Source of the DNA: Aspidapion aeneum | Taxonomy: Eukaryota; Arthropoda; Insecta; Coleoptera; Brentidae | NCBI GenBank assembly: GCA_963576565.1 | Contig: OY755042.1 | Location: 106,755,314 to 106,819,313 of the forward strand | Direction: 5' to 3' | DNA length: 64,000 nucleotides | Notes under the pieces: generated by a model | The model's input: only the letters and a program-made list of their open reading frames with translations | What the model was told of the DNA's origin: nothing | Database searches by the model: none | Position numbers and translations under genes: made by a program | Shown here: one piece after another, positions 1 through 12,011 of the stretch | How the letters are laid out: every line of letters begins with the position of its first letter | How positions within the stretch are numbered: the stretch's first letter is position 1

Positions 1-345
1 GGAAAAAGAACATCTATAGAATACACAGAAAGAAATAAAACTGTGAGAAAAATGATATTATAAAATAAAAGAAAGAGTCAAGAAATTAAAGTTGATATAT
101 CATAAATATTACACAACTATTCTATACAGAATTATACCAAACAAAAAGCGAACCATCACGAGAAACCACGAAGAAACTCTAAACAAAATAAAGAACATAA
201 ACTCAGAGCTAGAACCTGAAATAAGTAAAGCGAGAGAGAGAGTATTAAAGAAAATGAAAAATAACAAATCACCTGGAAAAGAAGGAGTAACGGCAGAAAT
301 GCTCAAGTACGGTGGTAAAGCTTTAGTTAATACCCTCCCTTATTC
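1..345 (+). mobile_element. LINE fragment, N-terminal edge of reverse transcriptase
   Basis: Residues decoded around 165-320 include a K-x-x-K-M-K-N-N-K-S-P-G-K-E-G-V-T-A-E-M-L-K stretch. This matches the conserved 'KAPGxDGIxAEMLK' segment at the start of RTE-like non-LTR retrotransposon reverse transcriptases. The frame then runs into unrelated AT-rich DNA at about 330, so this is a truncated dead piece. The exact clade is inferred. Confidence 0.6.
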
Positions 346-839
346 CTTATTTTACACAAGAAAGGAAATATGTATTTATTTTTTTCTTCTAACTCAGTTT
401 GGGCCTCCTCTTTTTACTGTCACAGCTTTTTCACACACTTTTTACTAATTTTGTGGAATATTTAGGAATTATATATTTTTTTTAATTATCATATATTAAA
501 AAAAAACATTCAGTTTTGAAAGAATCATTACCTATTAGTCCAGTCAATATAGAATTTTATCTTGCGAAAGGTGGTGTAGCCGCGATTTTAACATAGTCCA
601 TTTGTTTGTTTGTTTGTTTAATCTTCATTGCCATCAAATCATTTTTTCAAATGCAAGAGCAACGTCAAAAATTGTTAGATCTAAGATCCTTAAAATACAT
701 TTTCATAATGAATTAAAGCTATATAAAACTTACAATACCTACTTACATACACACCCATCTATTTTTGTTTTAAAAAAGAAAATCAAAAGAGCAATATTGT
801 TTTTCTAATAAATAGTTATTTACTGCCTTTTTGAAACTT
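346..839. other. AT-rich stretch, nothing recognised
   Basis: Poly-T/poly-A rich DNA with a short GTTT run near 602. I see no gene, RNA or terminal repeat in it. Confidence 0.4.
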
Positions 840-1190
840 ACAATCCTTAGTATGTCCCTGATTGTTTTGGGGAGCATCTGATATGTTTTCACAGCTCAAT
901 AATAGGGGCCTCTTTTAAAAAACTGGAGCTGTGTGAAGGTATGGCAAGTTCATCTCTGGTTCTAGTGATCATGGCTGTTACAGATGCATTGTCTCGATTT
1001 ATTGTAAATAATGCGGGATGTTTTTTAACAAATGTCACTAGACATTTGAAATAAAGTGAAGGAGCTGTCAGAAGATTAAGGTTTTTAAAATGAAGCTCTT
1101 GGGTGCAATTTAACATGCAACGTATTGCTCGTTTTTGTGCTTTGAAAACTTTTTGTGTGCTAGGTGCCATTTAATATTTTTGCAACTTTT
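840..1190 (-). mobile_element. Non-LTR retrotransposon C-terminal fragment
   Basis: Minus-strand decoding gives a segment with 'Q-K-R-A-I-R-C-M-L' followed by 'L-T-A-P-S-L-Y-F-K' and 'T-R-T-R-D-E-L'. This pattern is typical of the region after the reverse transcriptase domain in jockey/RTE-like LINEs. The ORF (about 93 codons) lacks the catalytic part and is a remnant. Confidence 0.6.
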
Positions 1191-1427
1191 TTCAAATTTG
1201 AAGGCAACTTCACGAAGTACTCAAGTCAATCTGCAACAAAAAATAATATATTTCTTATTGCCCCATTACGATGTTGTTTTTTTAATATCGCACCGATAGT
1301 CAAAACGAAAGTGTAATAAGAAACATTTCCATTCTGAATTACATATTTATGACAAGGAAAATTTAAAACAAGACATAGAAAGTCTTACATTTGACAACAA
1401 ACTTAATTATTAAAACTGAAAATAAAA

Positions 1428-1950
1428 GGATCCATGACGGATCTGATACCTTCCTAGCTGGCCTATTAGCACAATTGCAGTTATGATAATCAGCCTTGAA
1501 AACACTTTTTTTAAATATCTCAAAAACTAATGCTTCTACAAAGTTTTTGGTTATAACACAAATTATTGAGCAAAATGTAATCTACTATATTTCGAAAACC
1601 GCATATTGATGCAATGCTCTGTTAAAAAGTTAGCATTATTAAAATTTTTAATTGTCAAAAAACTGTAGCGTCAATGGATTTTGACCAAAAACTAATCAGC
1701 TCGTTAGAGTGTCACACTATTTTACCTGAAAATTTTATGAAAATCGGTTTAGCGGTTTAGGAGCTATCCTGTTACGGGCAGAATAAAAATAAACACACAC
1801 ACACACACACAGACCGACATCACGACGATATTGATAGGATAGGTCAAAATACACCAAGTAACACATTTTCGACGTTATCTCAAAAAAAAATTTTTCGTCG
1901 AAAATAATACCTTGCCTAACCATTGCTGCGCGTGCTAGGAAAGTAAAAAC
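1428..1950 (+). repeat. Dispersed repeat family A, full-length copy
   Basis: A copy of about 520 bp that starts GGATCCATGACGGATCTGAT and ends in CTAGGAAAGTAAAAAC. It holds a (CA)n tract near 1794-1812. Related copies lie at 7212-7269 (short), 20545-21277 (split), 26471-26850, 32551-32973 (reverse), 43040-43455 and 55815-56318. Near the 3' end most copies carry a stem-loop (TAGCC-attgctgcgc-GGGCTA type). No coding capacity is visible and the class is unknown. Confidence 0.75.
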
Positions 1951-2297
1951 ATAATCTGAAATGGTTTGCTTGTCAAAAATATGTTTAAAAGGAGCATATA
2001 AGTGTTATAATATTGTTGTAGAAGAATTTCAAAGGTTTCTTTGAGACATCTCAAATGACAAAAGACAAAATACAAGAGTAGCAAAAAATATTTCCTATTA
2101 CCCCTGTTTCTTAGTTCCTCATCTTCCCTTATGTCAAATAAATGGGTTCCACCTTCGAACGCTTGATGCATCTATATATGTTCGATGGTTCCGCTCAACA
2201 CTGGAACTGTGCAACCAACGGAGCCAAATGGAGCGGAATGCAATGGAAGCTCGCTAGAACACAATTGCGCACGTACGCCGTAGGTCAAAATTCTTAT

Positions 2298-2426
2298 ACC
2301 CTGTTTCCACCAATGCATGCCCACCCTGATTCAAAAAAACGCATCACGTTTTGCACCGGTTTTAAATGCAGGGTCACCTGATGCGTTTTTTGAATCGGGG
2401 TGGGTATGCATTGGTGGAAACAGGGT
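2298..2426. mobile_element. Small foldback MITE
   Basis: An inverted repeat about 50 bp long on each side. The left arm begins ACCCTGTTTCCACCAATGCA and the right arm ends in its near-perfect complement (TGCATTGGTGGAAACAGGGT). The loop is about 25 bp. The structure is that of a non-autonomous hairpin transposon; no target duplication was resolved. Confidence 0.75.
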
Positions 2427-2927
2427 GTTATGTTAACCGTCCGTGAATTTGTGGCATTCCACGGAAGCCATTAACTACATGTGACGTTCAAACAGTGTCA
2501 AATAGCGTTAGTCGTAGGCTGTTTTTGACGACCAAAAACTAACATTATTTCAACAAAAATATCTGATAGCTTTTGATCCAAACCTTTTTATTTCCAAGAT
2601 ATAGCATTTGCAGTTATTGCAAGCTTGAAGGGTAAGGGAAAACTGTGAATTATAAAAATGGTAAATTTGGCAATAATTTTGTGATTTATTGTAATCAAAA
2701 ATGTGCTATTGCTTTTTTACAAAAAAATAAACATAAACTTTTTTTTTTTAATATTAATTTTTTGACCTAATAAATTTATACAAAAATCAAGATAGATTTT
2801 TGTACATATCTAAAGGCATTTTAATAGTAATTACAGAAAATATTAATATTAGCATCCCGATAAAAAAAATATTTTTTTTAACAAATTTTGATTATAATTT
2901 ACCTCTATCCCTTAAAATTTGGTGTAC

Positions 2928-3685
2928 AATTTATGGATGAGCATGAAGTTAGCGAAGCACCCATCGCAGATCGAATCGTGACTAGGTGGATAATTTGCCG
3001 TTAATTAGTCGTGAATTAGTTGTGGAAAAATTAATTTTGTTCCTCTTATTTTTGACCGTTTTTGAGGGTGCTTCGCTAACTTCATATGAAGTTAGGCACC
3101 CTCGTAAAAATAGCTTTTATCAAAATCGAGTATGGTGGATAATTTGCCGCTAATTCGTCGTGAATTAGTTGTGGAAAAATTAATTTTATCGCTCTTATTT
3201 TTGACCCTTTTTTTGGGTGCTTCGCTAACTTCATATGAAGTTAGCGAAGCACCCTCGTAAAAATGGCTTTTATCAAAATCGAATATGGTGGATAATTTGC
3301 CGCTAATTAGTCGTGAATTAGTTGTGGAAAAATTAATTTTGTTCATTTTTACGATAGTGCTTCGCTAACTTAATATGAAGTTAGCGAAGCACCCAAAAAA
3401 AGGGTAAAAAATAAGAGCGACAAAATTAATTTTTCCACAAATAATTCACGACAAATTAGCGGCAAATTATCCACCATATTCGATTTTGATAAAAACCATT
3501 TTTATGAGGGTGCTTCGCTAACTTCATATGAAGTTAGCGAAGCACCCTCAAAAACGGTCAAAAATAAGAGCGACAAAATTAATTTATCCACAACTTATTC
3601 ACGACTAATAAGCGGCAAATTATCCACCTAGTCACGATTCGATCTGCGATGGGTGCTTCGCTAACTTCATGCTCATAATTTATGG
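2928..3685. mobile_element. Foldback element with 9-bp target-site duplication
   Basis: A 740-bp element (2937-3676) begins ATGAGCATGAAGTTAGCGAA and ends with the complement. It is flanked on both sides by the perfect 9-bp direct repeat AATTTATGG (2928-2936, 3677-3685). Inside are about five units of roughly 145-160 bp in both orientations, separated by copies of a palindrome of about 40 bp centred on AACTTCATATGAAGTT. Long arms made of internal repeats plus a 9-bp duplication are the pattern of Foldback/Mutator-like elements. No transposase is present. Confidence 0.85.
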
Positions 3686-3735
3686 TGCATCCTAAATATT
3701 ATAGAGAAGACGTATTAAAAATTGAGAGAAACCCG

Positions 3736-3746
3736 TTTATTTTATT
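3736..3746 (-). promoter_or_regulatory. Polyadenylation signal, troponin C gene 1
   Basis: Two overlapping AATAAA hexamers on the minus strand, about 155 nt after the stop codon of troponin C gene 1. A role in 3'-end formation is inferred from position. Confidence 0.55.
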
Positions 3747-3900
3747 CAAAGTGACCTATACTAATTATTTACAAAAAAATCTATATCTATACAGAAAAAC
3801 TTAACTAAGAGCTAAGAACTTAGACTACATTTAAAAAAATGATGATTGTGAATAGCATAATGAACATTGGTGTTTGTGAAGATGGAGTTTTATAGTTTGT

Positions 3901-6900
3901 TTAGCCGATCATTACTGCCTTGAATTCTAAAAAAAAAGAATTTATTAAAAATCATATTTTAAAATCATTTGTAGAATTCGACAATTTAAGACCTCGGGGG
4001 AAGAAGGGGATAAACCACATTTTCCACAAGCCACAAGAAGTAGCGTGATGTGGTGTAGATGTGTTTTAGTTTATTTTTCTTTTAATTTAATTTTTTTTAT
4101 ATGTTGTACGCTCATAAAAAAATAATTGGTCCTAACGCTTGCACAAACCCATTTTTCCGCACTTAAATGCTTAACAGAGCTCTCTACGCATCGTTTTGTC
4201 AAATTCGATTTTCTGCATTTATTAGAAAAATAGCTATTTTATTTGTTTTTATCTTATAATTATTTTAAGATAATAATCCGTCAAGTTCAACAAAGCAAAG
4301 TAATTTACCGTCCCAATCTACTGTTCCTGAACCATCTGTGTCGATCTCATCTATCATATTATCCAGATCGTCTTCGGACAATTTCTCATCCAGTTCTCTA
4401 AGGATTTCTCTAAGGACGTCGGTTGTAATAAAACCATTTCCTATAAAAAAAACATATTATATGTAGGTATTTAATCCTAATTAAAGTTTTAATAATTCCA
4501 CTACCAAAAAGTTTGTGTTAGCGAATTTTGTAAGAAAATGTAGTACCACAGTACACTACAGTGGTGAATATTGTTGAAACTTGAATTCTTTCCAGCCAAT
4601 TTAGAAATACTTAATGGTACTGGAAAACCAAGAAGAGAGTATTTTTATTTGGTGAGAAGGTTCAACTGTCGAAGAAAGACTATAAGCTCCTGTATTACTA
4701 TTATTACCAAAGCAAACTCCGTGAATTCTGCAACTTTTTGAAGACAGCTTGTTGATCTTAGAATTTACTGGTCTCGTTAAGAATGGATTCAGTGCTTTTT
4801 ATGTTTTTTTTAAACAATTTTTTTAACGCAATTATGAATCTTATGGTAAAAGTTGTGAAAATTTTATTTATTTTTGATTGTTTTTTTTGTTTATTTGTGC
4901 CCGCTTCCAATTTCTTTTGCACTTTAATGTATTTATTATATCTTATTTTACTGGCTAATTTTAATTCTAGAATAATATAATAGATATACCATTTTTTTTT
5001 AAATTTAATTTTACAGTTGACTTAATTAGGTATTATGTATTTTACATATGAAAATAGAGACCATTTCTGTTCTATTATATACTATAAAATTTTTCTTAAC
5101 CCGCTACGAAAAACCAATTCAAAAAAAATATTGTTTTGAATTTTACTATATTTATGAGTGGTGTATTAAGGAAAAGTTTTGGGGGAGGGGGCAACATTTT
5201 CCTGCCTGCCTTTCATGATGTTTCAATGATTGTGTTGATGAAGGCTCCCAAAATTTTTGTAGTGATGCTAAGGTCTGGGGGGGGGAGGGCTGGCCCCTGC
5301 CTTTCAAAATACTCCACTGATGGGTATACCTACGTGCCTACAGTATATGTGGAGATACTATAAAAATACGCAGCTAGTAATAAGATCAAAAATAACATAA
5401 CCTTTATAGTGAAATACACACTTTATAAAAAGTAAATGAATCACATCATTATTTAAATTTACTATTTGGCAACGTTAATCTAAACAATTTTCCGCTGCTG
5501 TGATTACACTATGGCAAGATTACACAAATATTTAAAAATATTTGCTGTATAAAATATAAAGGAAAATTTCAGGACCTTTATTTAATTTTTTTCAAGACTT
5601 GATGTCTTCTTATGTGTGATTGTCAAAAAAACTAAGTTTGTTCGTATTCTCAATAATTACGAAATAAATGAACCTGTTCCCTCTTGCACGGCAGAAGATA
5701 ATTCGATAAATGGGTTTTTTAAAAGTGCTTGCGTTTGTCATGAATTCCAACTATTCCAAAATAATTGTAAGATTTCCTTGAATGTTTCGAATTAGAAAAG
5801 CAAACATACCATATTAGAGGGATTAATTAAGGGCATATCAAATACCTATTAAATAATAGCCGCATAGATCATAGATACACAGATTTAATAGCCAATATAT
5901 ATATAGCGAAGCAACAACTTCAATTAAAATCTACAAAGGAACCAAGCCAGTCCGAATAAGAAGAGGAGGTGTAAGCCAGGGCGACACAATATTCCCTAAA
6001 CTATTTAACCAGGCCCTAAAAGATGTTTTTAAAAACTTAGATTGGGAAGAAATAGGCATCAAAGTAAATGGACAATACTTGAACCACCCAAGATATGCTG
6101 ATGATATCGCCTTAATAACAGATAAGAAAGAAGAACTGAAAAAAATGCAGGAAGAACGGGATACAACAGCTAACTATATAGGATTGAGTAAAAATTACAC
6201 TAAAACTAAAATCATAACAAACACAGATGAAGATGTCTGATCGCGACATCTTCATCTGCGTTGTTATGATTTAGTTTTAGTGTAATTCATACTCAAGCCT
6301 ATATTTCTAGCTGCTGTATCCAGTTCTTCCAGCAACAAACCAAGAAAGAATAGAACAAGTAGAGGAATATTATATACCTGGGACAAATTAGTGAACTAAA
6401 AAAAGAAAACCAAACAGCTGAAATCAAGAGACGAGTAAGACTGGCCTGGACAGCATTCGGTAAATATCCTCAGTACCTCAAAACAAAAGTGTATAACTAA
6501 TGTATCCTTCCTGGACTTACCTATGGATCTCAGACCTGAACACTTACAAAATCAAACATGGATAAGTGACAAAAGTCCCAAGATCAATGGAAAGACAAAT
6601 GTTACATATAAAGCTAACAGATAGAAAAAGGAATAAATGGATAAGAAACAAAACAAAAGTAAGGTATGTCAGAGGAGAACTAGCAAAACTAAAATGGAAA
6701 TTTGCCGGTAATAATATCAGATAGAAAGAGTAGGGGAAGACCCCAAATGAGATAAGCGGACGATTTAAAAAAACACGCGGGAACTGATGGATGAACACGG
6801 CGACAGACAGAGAAGAGTGGTACATATTGGGGAAGGCCTATGTCCAAAGACCCAGATTATATTTTTGGCAATTTACTTAGTTGTATTATAGAACAAATCC

Positions 6901-9181
6901 AGTCTTACTGTAAGTTTTGTTTGAAATCTGACAATAATAGACCCAAATCTTCGAGCGTGTGCCAAAAGTTTAATTCTATTTTTAAGAACATTCTAGTAGC
7001 ATTTAAGAGGCGTGTTGTGGAGTGACAAAAATGATATTGCATTGCCGACTTCCGCATTAAAAGCTCAGTTTGCCTGCAGACAAAAATAGATTGTGGTATT
7101 TAAAATTTTATATTTTATTGTCTACTTATTTAATCGCTTCTACTTTTAGAATAACCGTTTTCTGCAGAAGTCAAATATGCAGCAAATTTTTTATCATTAT
7201 CTCAAATAAATGGATCCATGATGGATCTGGTTTACTAGCCATTGCTGCGCGGGCTAGTAAGGTAAAAACATGGGGTTTCGGTTCGGTTCGGCCCCCCCAA
7301 GCCCAAGATTTTTTTAGATATTTTCCACATATTTCATGGATAAAAAGATAAAAGAGTATAAAATACGACATAATGAGGTCTCGCCCCCCCCCCCCCCAAG
7401 AGGTCTCGCCCCCTCAAGACATATTCCTGGGTGTGCCACTGGTAAAAATGGGGCCGATGAAGAATCTTTTTTATACAATGTACAAATTATCAAAACGGAT
7501 AATTTTTTTATTGTAATATTTACCATCTCTGTCATAAAGCCTAAATGCTCCTTTTAGCTCGTGCTGAATTGCATCTGTATCTTCATCTTCTTCTACCAAA
7601 AATCTGGCTGCCAATGTTGCGAATTCTTCAAAGCTCACCTCGCCATTCCCGTCTTCATCGATTTCATCAATTATTATCTGGAAAATATTGTTCTTTATTA
7701 CATATAAAATATACTAAAATATTGCCAATAACTTATTCAGAATTTCGTTTGTTCTTGTCTTACCATTTACATTTTGTGAGAAATTTCAAAAAATGTCCTT
7801 ATTAATTGCAATTACTTTAGCTGACAACTATAAAATATATTTTGCGCGCTCAAACCAGAAAAGTTACATTAAAAAGGTTTTTATGATTTTTAACGTTTTT
7901 GATATTTTTTTCACTTACGTCTAACTCATTCTCGTCAAGCTGCGTCCCGAGCATATCCAAAATGGTTCCAATCATGTCTGTGTCAATATATCCTTTCCTA
8001 TCGACGTCAAAAGCATCAAAGGTGGCTTTCAACACTAAATTTTAAAAAAATATACAACAAAAAATGTAATCCATATGAATGAAGCCTCAGGCTATAAGTA
8101 AGAAATAATTTTTCTTTTAATACCTAGCTTAATAAAATATATTTAAACAAAAAAAACCTTAATTATAAATTAAAATCCAAAACTTACTCGATAGTTGTTC
8201 CTTGTCTAGGTCATCCTACCAGAAAAAAAAATTAAAAAATCAGGGCTGTGAGGTTGGAATAAAGCTCAATTCAAAATGAAGATCATTTAAGCAAAATGAA
8301 GATCGTAAAGAGAGTCATAATACCTTTTGGTCTAAACAGAATAATAAAAGGTGCAGACAGAAAAGTGATGACAAAAAGGAGAGGCAGACTAATTTAAGAA
8401 CTTGTTTTTAGTTACAGAGATATCAGGAAGAACAAAAATTGATACCTGGGCAAAACCAACCAAAATGTATTAGCTGATAAGAGCTACGTAAAAAATGTAT
8501 GTTTCATAATTTCTATTATGTCCAAAAATGTACTTTAAAGATAATTTCTAAAGTCTAAGAAATTTTGAGCTGGCTTTTCAAAAGTAATCACAATTCAACG
8601 ATGATGATTTTGAGGTCTCATTACTTATAATGTTTTTCTGTAAAGGTTCTGGCGATGAAACCGAAAATGACCAAAAAATTCCTACTAAAAAATCTGCATT
8701 TCTGGCAAGATTTCAAGTTAAATCACTGAATTTTTATTTTACTTAAATCAATGTTTGTGTAAACATTGCTTGAATCTAATAACATATTATTTAGTACGAG
8801 CTTTTTTCTTCCACACCCATTATAAAACTAATAAATCCAATAATTTCTTGATTTCTATTAAAGCAAGTTTTAACTTGAGAATATTATATTCCATAATATG
8901 CAGAATTAACTTAAATTCGAATAAGCATATCTTACCTTATTGACAAAATTTGAATTTAAATCTAAAAAAAAAGCTTACAGTTTTTAAATTAGCAAAAAAC
9001 AAATTCTGATTTAAAAATTTAGCTTTAAATATTACACGATTTGCAGTTTTTAACACTTCAAGATTCAAAATTCCGACGCACTAAAGAAATTTTGGATTCG
9101 CTCTTAGATCTAATTTCTCTTCCAAAGCCGTCTTTTCGGTTAAGACAGGTAAACAAATTATTTTGACAAAGAACTTACCAT
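3901..9181 (-). CDS. TpnC: Troponin C, gene 1 (diverged isoform)
   Basis: Calcium-binding subunit of the troponin complex on muscle thin filaments. Coding exons on the minus strand: 9179-9181 (ATG only), 8188-8215, 7919-8034, 7524-7677, 4309-4440 and 3901-3926. All junctions are GT-AG and the parts join in frame to 152 residues. The four EF-hand loops lie near residues 20-31, 56-67, 98-109 and 134-145. Loops II ([12 protein letters not shown]) and IV ([12 protein letters not shown]) keep the acidic ligands. Loops I and III lack the final Glu, as is usual in arthropod troponin C. Compared with the two other copies in this window it has two extra linker residues before EF-III, and it ends EFKAVMIG where they end [11 protein letters not shown]. 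Intron positions and phases match genes 2 and 3. Introns hold a LINE and MITE debris. The isoform class is not assigned. Confidence 0.9.
5810..6865 (+). mobile_element. RTE-like LINE fragment in intron 4 of troponin C 1
   Basis: The plus strand encodes reverse-transcriptase pieces including '[19 protein letters not shown]' and the catalytic box '[16 protein letters not shown]', with stops and frameshifts. It lies antisense to troponin C gene 1. A tail-to-tail inverted duplication of about 95 bp occurs at 6140-6335. Related copies are at 9527, 27490 (reverse), 39868 and 51829. Confidence 0.8.
7212..7269 (+). repeat. Repeat family A, internally deleted copy
   Basis: GGATCCATGATGGATCTGG, the 5' end of family A, is joined directly to the 3' terminal hairpin TTACTAGCC-attgctgcgc-GGGCTAGTAA and the GGTAAAAAC tail. 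The 0.45-kb interior is absent. Confidence 0.65.
7275..7441 (-). mobile_element. hAT-like MITE family C, copy 1
   Basis: Read on the minus strand it starts CAGTGGCACACCCAGGAATA and contains runs of G on both sides of an AT-rich centre (TATTTTCCACATATTTCATG in plus orientation). Other copies at 20116-20309 and 21921-22081 have 8-bp target duplications, which suggests the hAT superfamily. The poly-C runs here are 17 bases or longer. Confidence 0.7.
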
Positions 9182-9526
9182 ATTAACTTTCCCTTCCTTA
9201 TCAACACTTTCACAAAACGATAACACTTTCTGCAATTGAAAACGTTTATTACTCATTTCTCGTCTTTAGTGCCGTTTTAACTTTATTTCCTGGCCCAATA
9301 CCTATTTACGAGCAGTTGGAGGGGATGTCTGTTTGTAAGTTTGTATGTGCCTCGTGTGTACGTCAAATAACGCAAAGCAAAATAGAAACAGACTTCTTGG
9401 TTTTATTTGAAAGGTTGGAATGCCAATTATCTAAAGATATCCAGGTTATTCTTTTCGGAACACAAGTTAAAAATACATTTAGCTTGTAGTTTTAAACATT
9501 AATTTAAAGAATATTAGGAAGATAAG

Positions 9527-10672
9527 GACAAAGACATTGGGAAGAAATAGGAATCAAAATAAGCGGACAATAATTGAACTAGCTAAGATATGCTGATTAT
9601 ATCGTCTTAATAACAGATAAGAAAGAAGAACTGATAAAAATGCTGGAAGAATTGGACACAGCAGCTAAAAATGTAGGCTTGAATATGAACTATACTAAAA
9701 CTAAAATCATAACAAACGCAGATAAAGATATCACAATCAGACAAAACCAGGAAACAATAGAACAAATAGAGGAATATAATATACCTGGGACAAATTATTA
9801 AACTCAAAAAAAGAAAACCAAACAGCTAAAATTAAGAGGCGAGTAAGATTGGTCTTGAAAGCATTCGATAAATTAAACTACATATTAAAAAATTAAAAAT
9901 ATCCTCAGAACCTCAAAAGGAAAGTGCATAACCAGTATATATTTCCTATACTTACCTATGGATTCCAGACCTGGACACTGACAAAATCAAACATAATTAA
10001 GGTAACAAAAGCCCAAAGATCAATGGAAAGACAATTGTTACACGTGAAGCTAACAGATAGGAAAAGGAATAAATGGATAAATAAATCAAACAAAAATAAG
10101 GGATGTCAGAGGAGAAGTAGCAAAATTAAACTAGGAAATTTGATGGTCATAATATCATATACTGAAAAACGATCGATGGAACAAATGTATTGTAAATTGG
10201 AGACCTTGGGAAAATAAAAGAAGTAGGGGAAACCCCAAATTAGATGGGCGATAGACAGATAAGAGTGGAAGAAATTGGGGAAGGCCTATGTTCAAAGATG
10301 GCCCGAAGAAGACTAACTAGATAGATGTATAGAAGGATAGATGGGAATACACCATCTCTTCCAGCGTCCTGCATAAAGGGTTATCAATATTCGACAACTT
10401 GGTTGTTGTGCGAGTGTAATGTCATGATTATTCATTAAAATAGAAGATATGTACAGAAAATAAATAAGAACACCAAGAGAAATATTAAACTGAAGACCTG
10501 CAGGAAGAAGTGGACGAAAGAGGCAACAATAAGTGGATAGACTATGTCGAAAATAACATCAAGAATATGAAAATATGAATGTCTGAAGAATACGACCAGA
10601 CAGGGCTCTTGTTAATGAGGCAAAAACCAAGCAGAGCTTGTAGTGTCACTTGAAGAAGAAGAAGAAGAAACT
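9527..10672 (+). mobile_element. RTE-like LINE fragment upstream of troponin C 1
   Basis: A decayed copy of the same LINE as 5810-6865. It contains a reverse-transcriptase C-terminal part and a segment encoding 'YGFQTWTLTKSN' followed by '[19 protein letters not shown]'. The 3' part ends in a GAA microsatellite tail (about 10658-10672), as is common for such elements. Many stops. Confidence 0.75.
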
Positions 10673-11199
10673 GATCGTCTTCATTAAATTTGGGTAGAAT
10701 TAGATTTATGACCTAATTTTTCAGCGTCTAAACATTTATTAATTAATAATAACATTAGCAAGATTTTCATAAATTTGATGCAATTTACTTTGCCAATTTA
10801 AATTAGTGTTATGTAAGTAAATTTTTAGCGAAATGTCTTTATTAATGATGTTACTTATCATGTGAATAATATCAGCATGTGCAAAAATTTGTTACTCTTG
10901 ATATCGTGCCAAAGAAATTCTATACATTAAGTAGTGAAATAAAAATGAATTTGGGATTGTGATCCACTTATTTTTTGACGTTTAATGTTTTTACACACAC
11001 AAAATTTATAAAAAAGCAAACTAAGAAAATAAGAATACATTATAAACCTAGGTACTAAAGTGATACTTTTAATCCCGAAAAGTTAGGAGGGCTACAATGC
11101 GTGGAGGGATTAAAAGAAACTTTAGTCACTTGGTTTATATGCTAATTTATGCATTTTAGTATAAACAAAAATAATTTTAAAGAAAGATAATGGAACTCT
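10673..11199. other. AT-rich spacer, nothing recognised
   Basis: Intergenic DNA between the LINE tail and the LRR pseudogene. No coding or repeat structure stands out. Confidence 0.4.
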
Positions 11200-11972
11200 A
11201 TCTTGTGACAGGAGCATCTGTTGTAGAAAAATCAGCTGGACAAAAATTGAATTCCGTATAAGGTTTGGTGGAGCCATCGTCTTGAATAAACATTTGATCC
11301 AATATTTTTTTCCAAATATTCTTCAAACCATCACAAACCCTTGGATTTTCTTCAATAGAAATCATACCAAGGTATGGTTGACCACCAAAAACATTGTATG
11401 GTAATGATTTAAGATTTTTTCCTTTTAAAATAATTTGTTGTAGAGCTTGAGCACCATTAAATGGACCTTGTTTAATTGACTCTATTGCGCTACCCTGCAA
11501 ATACAGTTGAACAAGTTTTGTTGCCTTTAGAAAACAATTTGTTGGAATTGATTTAATTATATTTTCGCTTAAATCTAGCGTTACCAGATTGTTTAAGTAG
11601 TCTCCGTCCGATGCCATATTTTTTAAACTTCTCACTTAGAATAATTTTGTTAATAAAGAGTTTAAAGAGAATCAGAAATAAACTGAAGCACATTTTTTTC
11701 GAAAGGCAATTGTTTTGCATTTAAAAATCTGAATTGAAAGATTTATGCTAGTGTTGGAAAATAAATTGTTTGGAATGTAATCAATATTAGAATGTGATAT
11801 GGTTTGCTCCAAATTTTCTTTAAAATGCTGTTTCTCGAAAGCTACCAGCTTCCAAAATTTTTAACTGAATGCTACTTATGTCAAAAGAATTAACTGTACA
11901 ATTAAGTTTATTTAGCTAACCCTTGGAAGTTTGATCAAGCTGAAGTTTCAATTTCACCGTTCTTAAGTGACA
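11200..11972 (-). pseudogene. Partial copy of the LRR gene, second exon
   Basis: This is a duplicate of the first half of exon 2 of the LRR gene at 12022-19539, including its splice acceptor (CT at 11973-11974 on the plus strand). It corresponds to the leucine-rich repeats and part of the C-terminal cap. It has an in-frame stop soon after the start (the equivalent of QTSKG-stop), frameshifts in the middle and a 146-codon open piece at 11198-11635. The LRR C-terminal cap has lost its CxC core (CDG instead of CDC) and about ten residues. No membrane segment or tail follows. It is most likely a non-functional tandem duplicate; transcription from the neighbouring promoter by read-through cannot be excluded. 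Confidence 0.85.
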
Positions 11973-12011
11973 CTAAAAAAATAAACACTTCAAATATAAA
12001 ACATCAAATTT

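Noticed and set aside
3092..3346. 84-codon repetitive ORF
   Set aside because: It arises from the tandem units of the foldback element and has no independent support.
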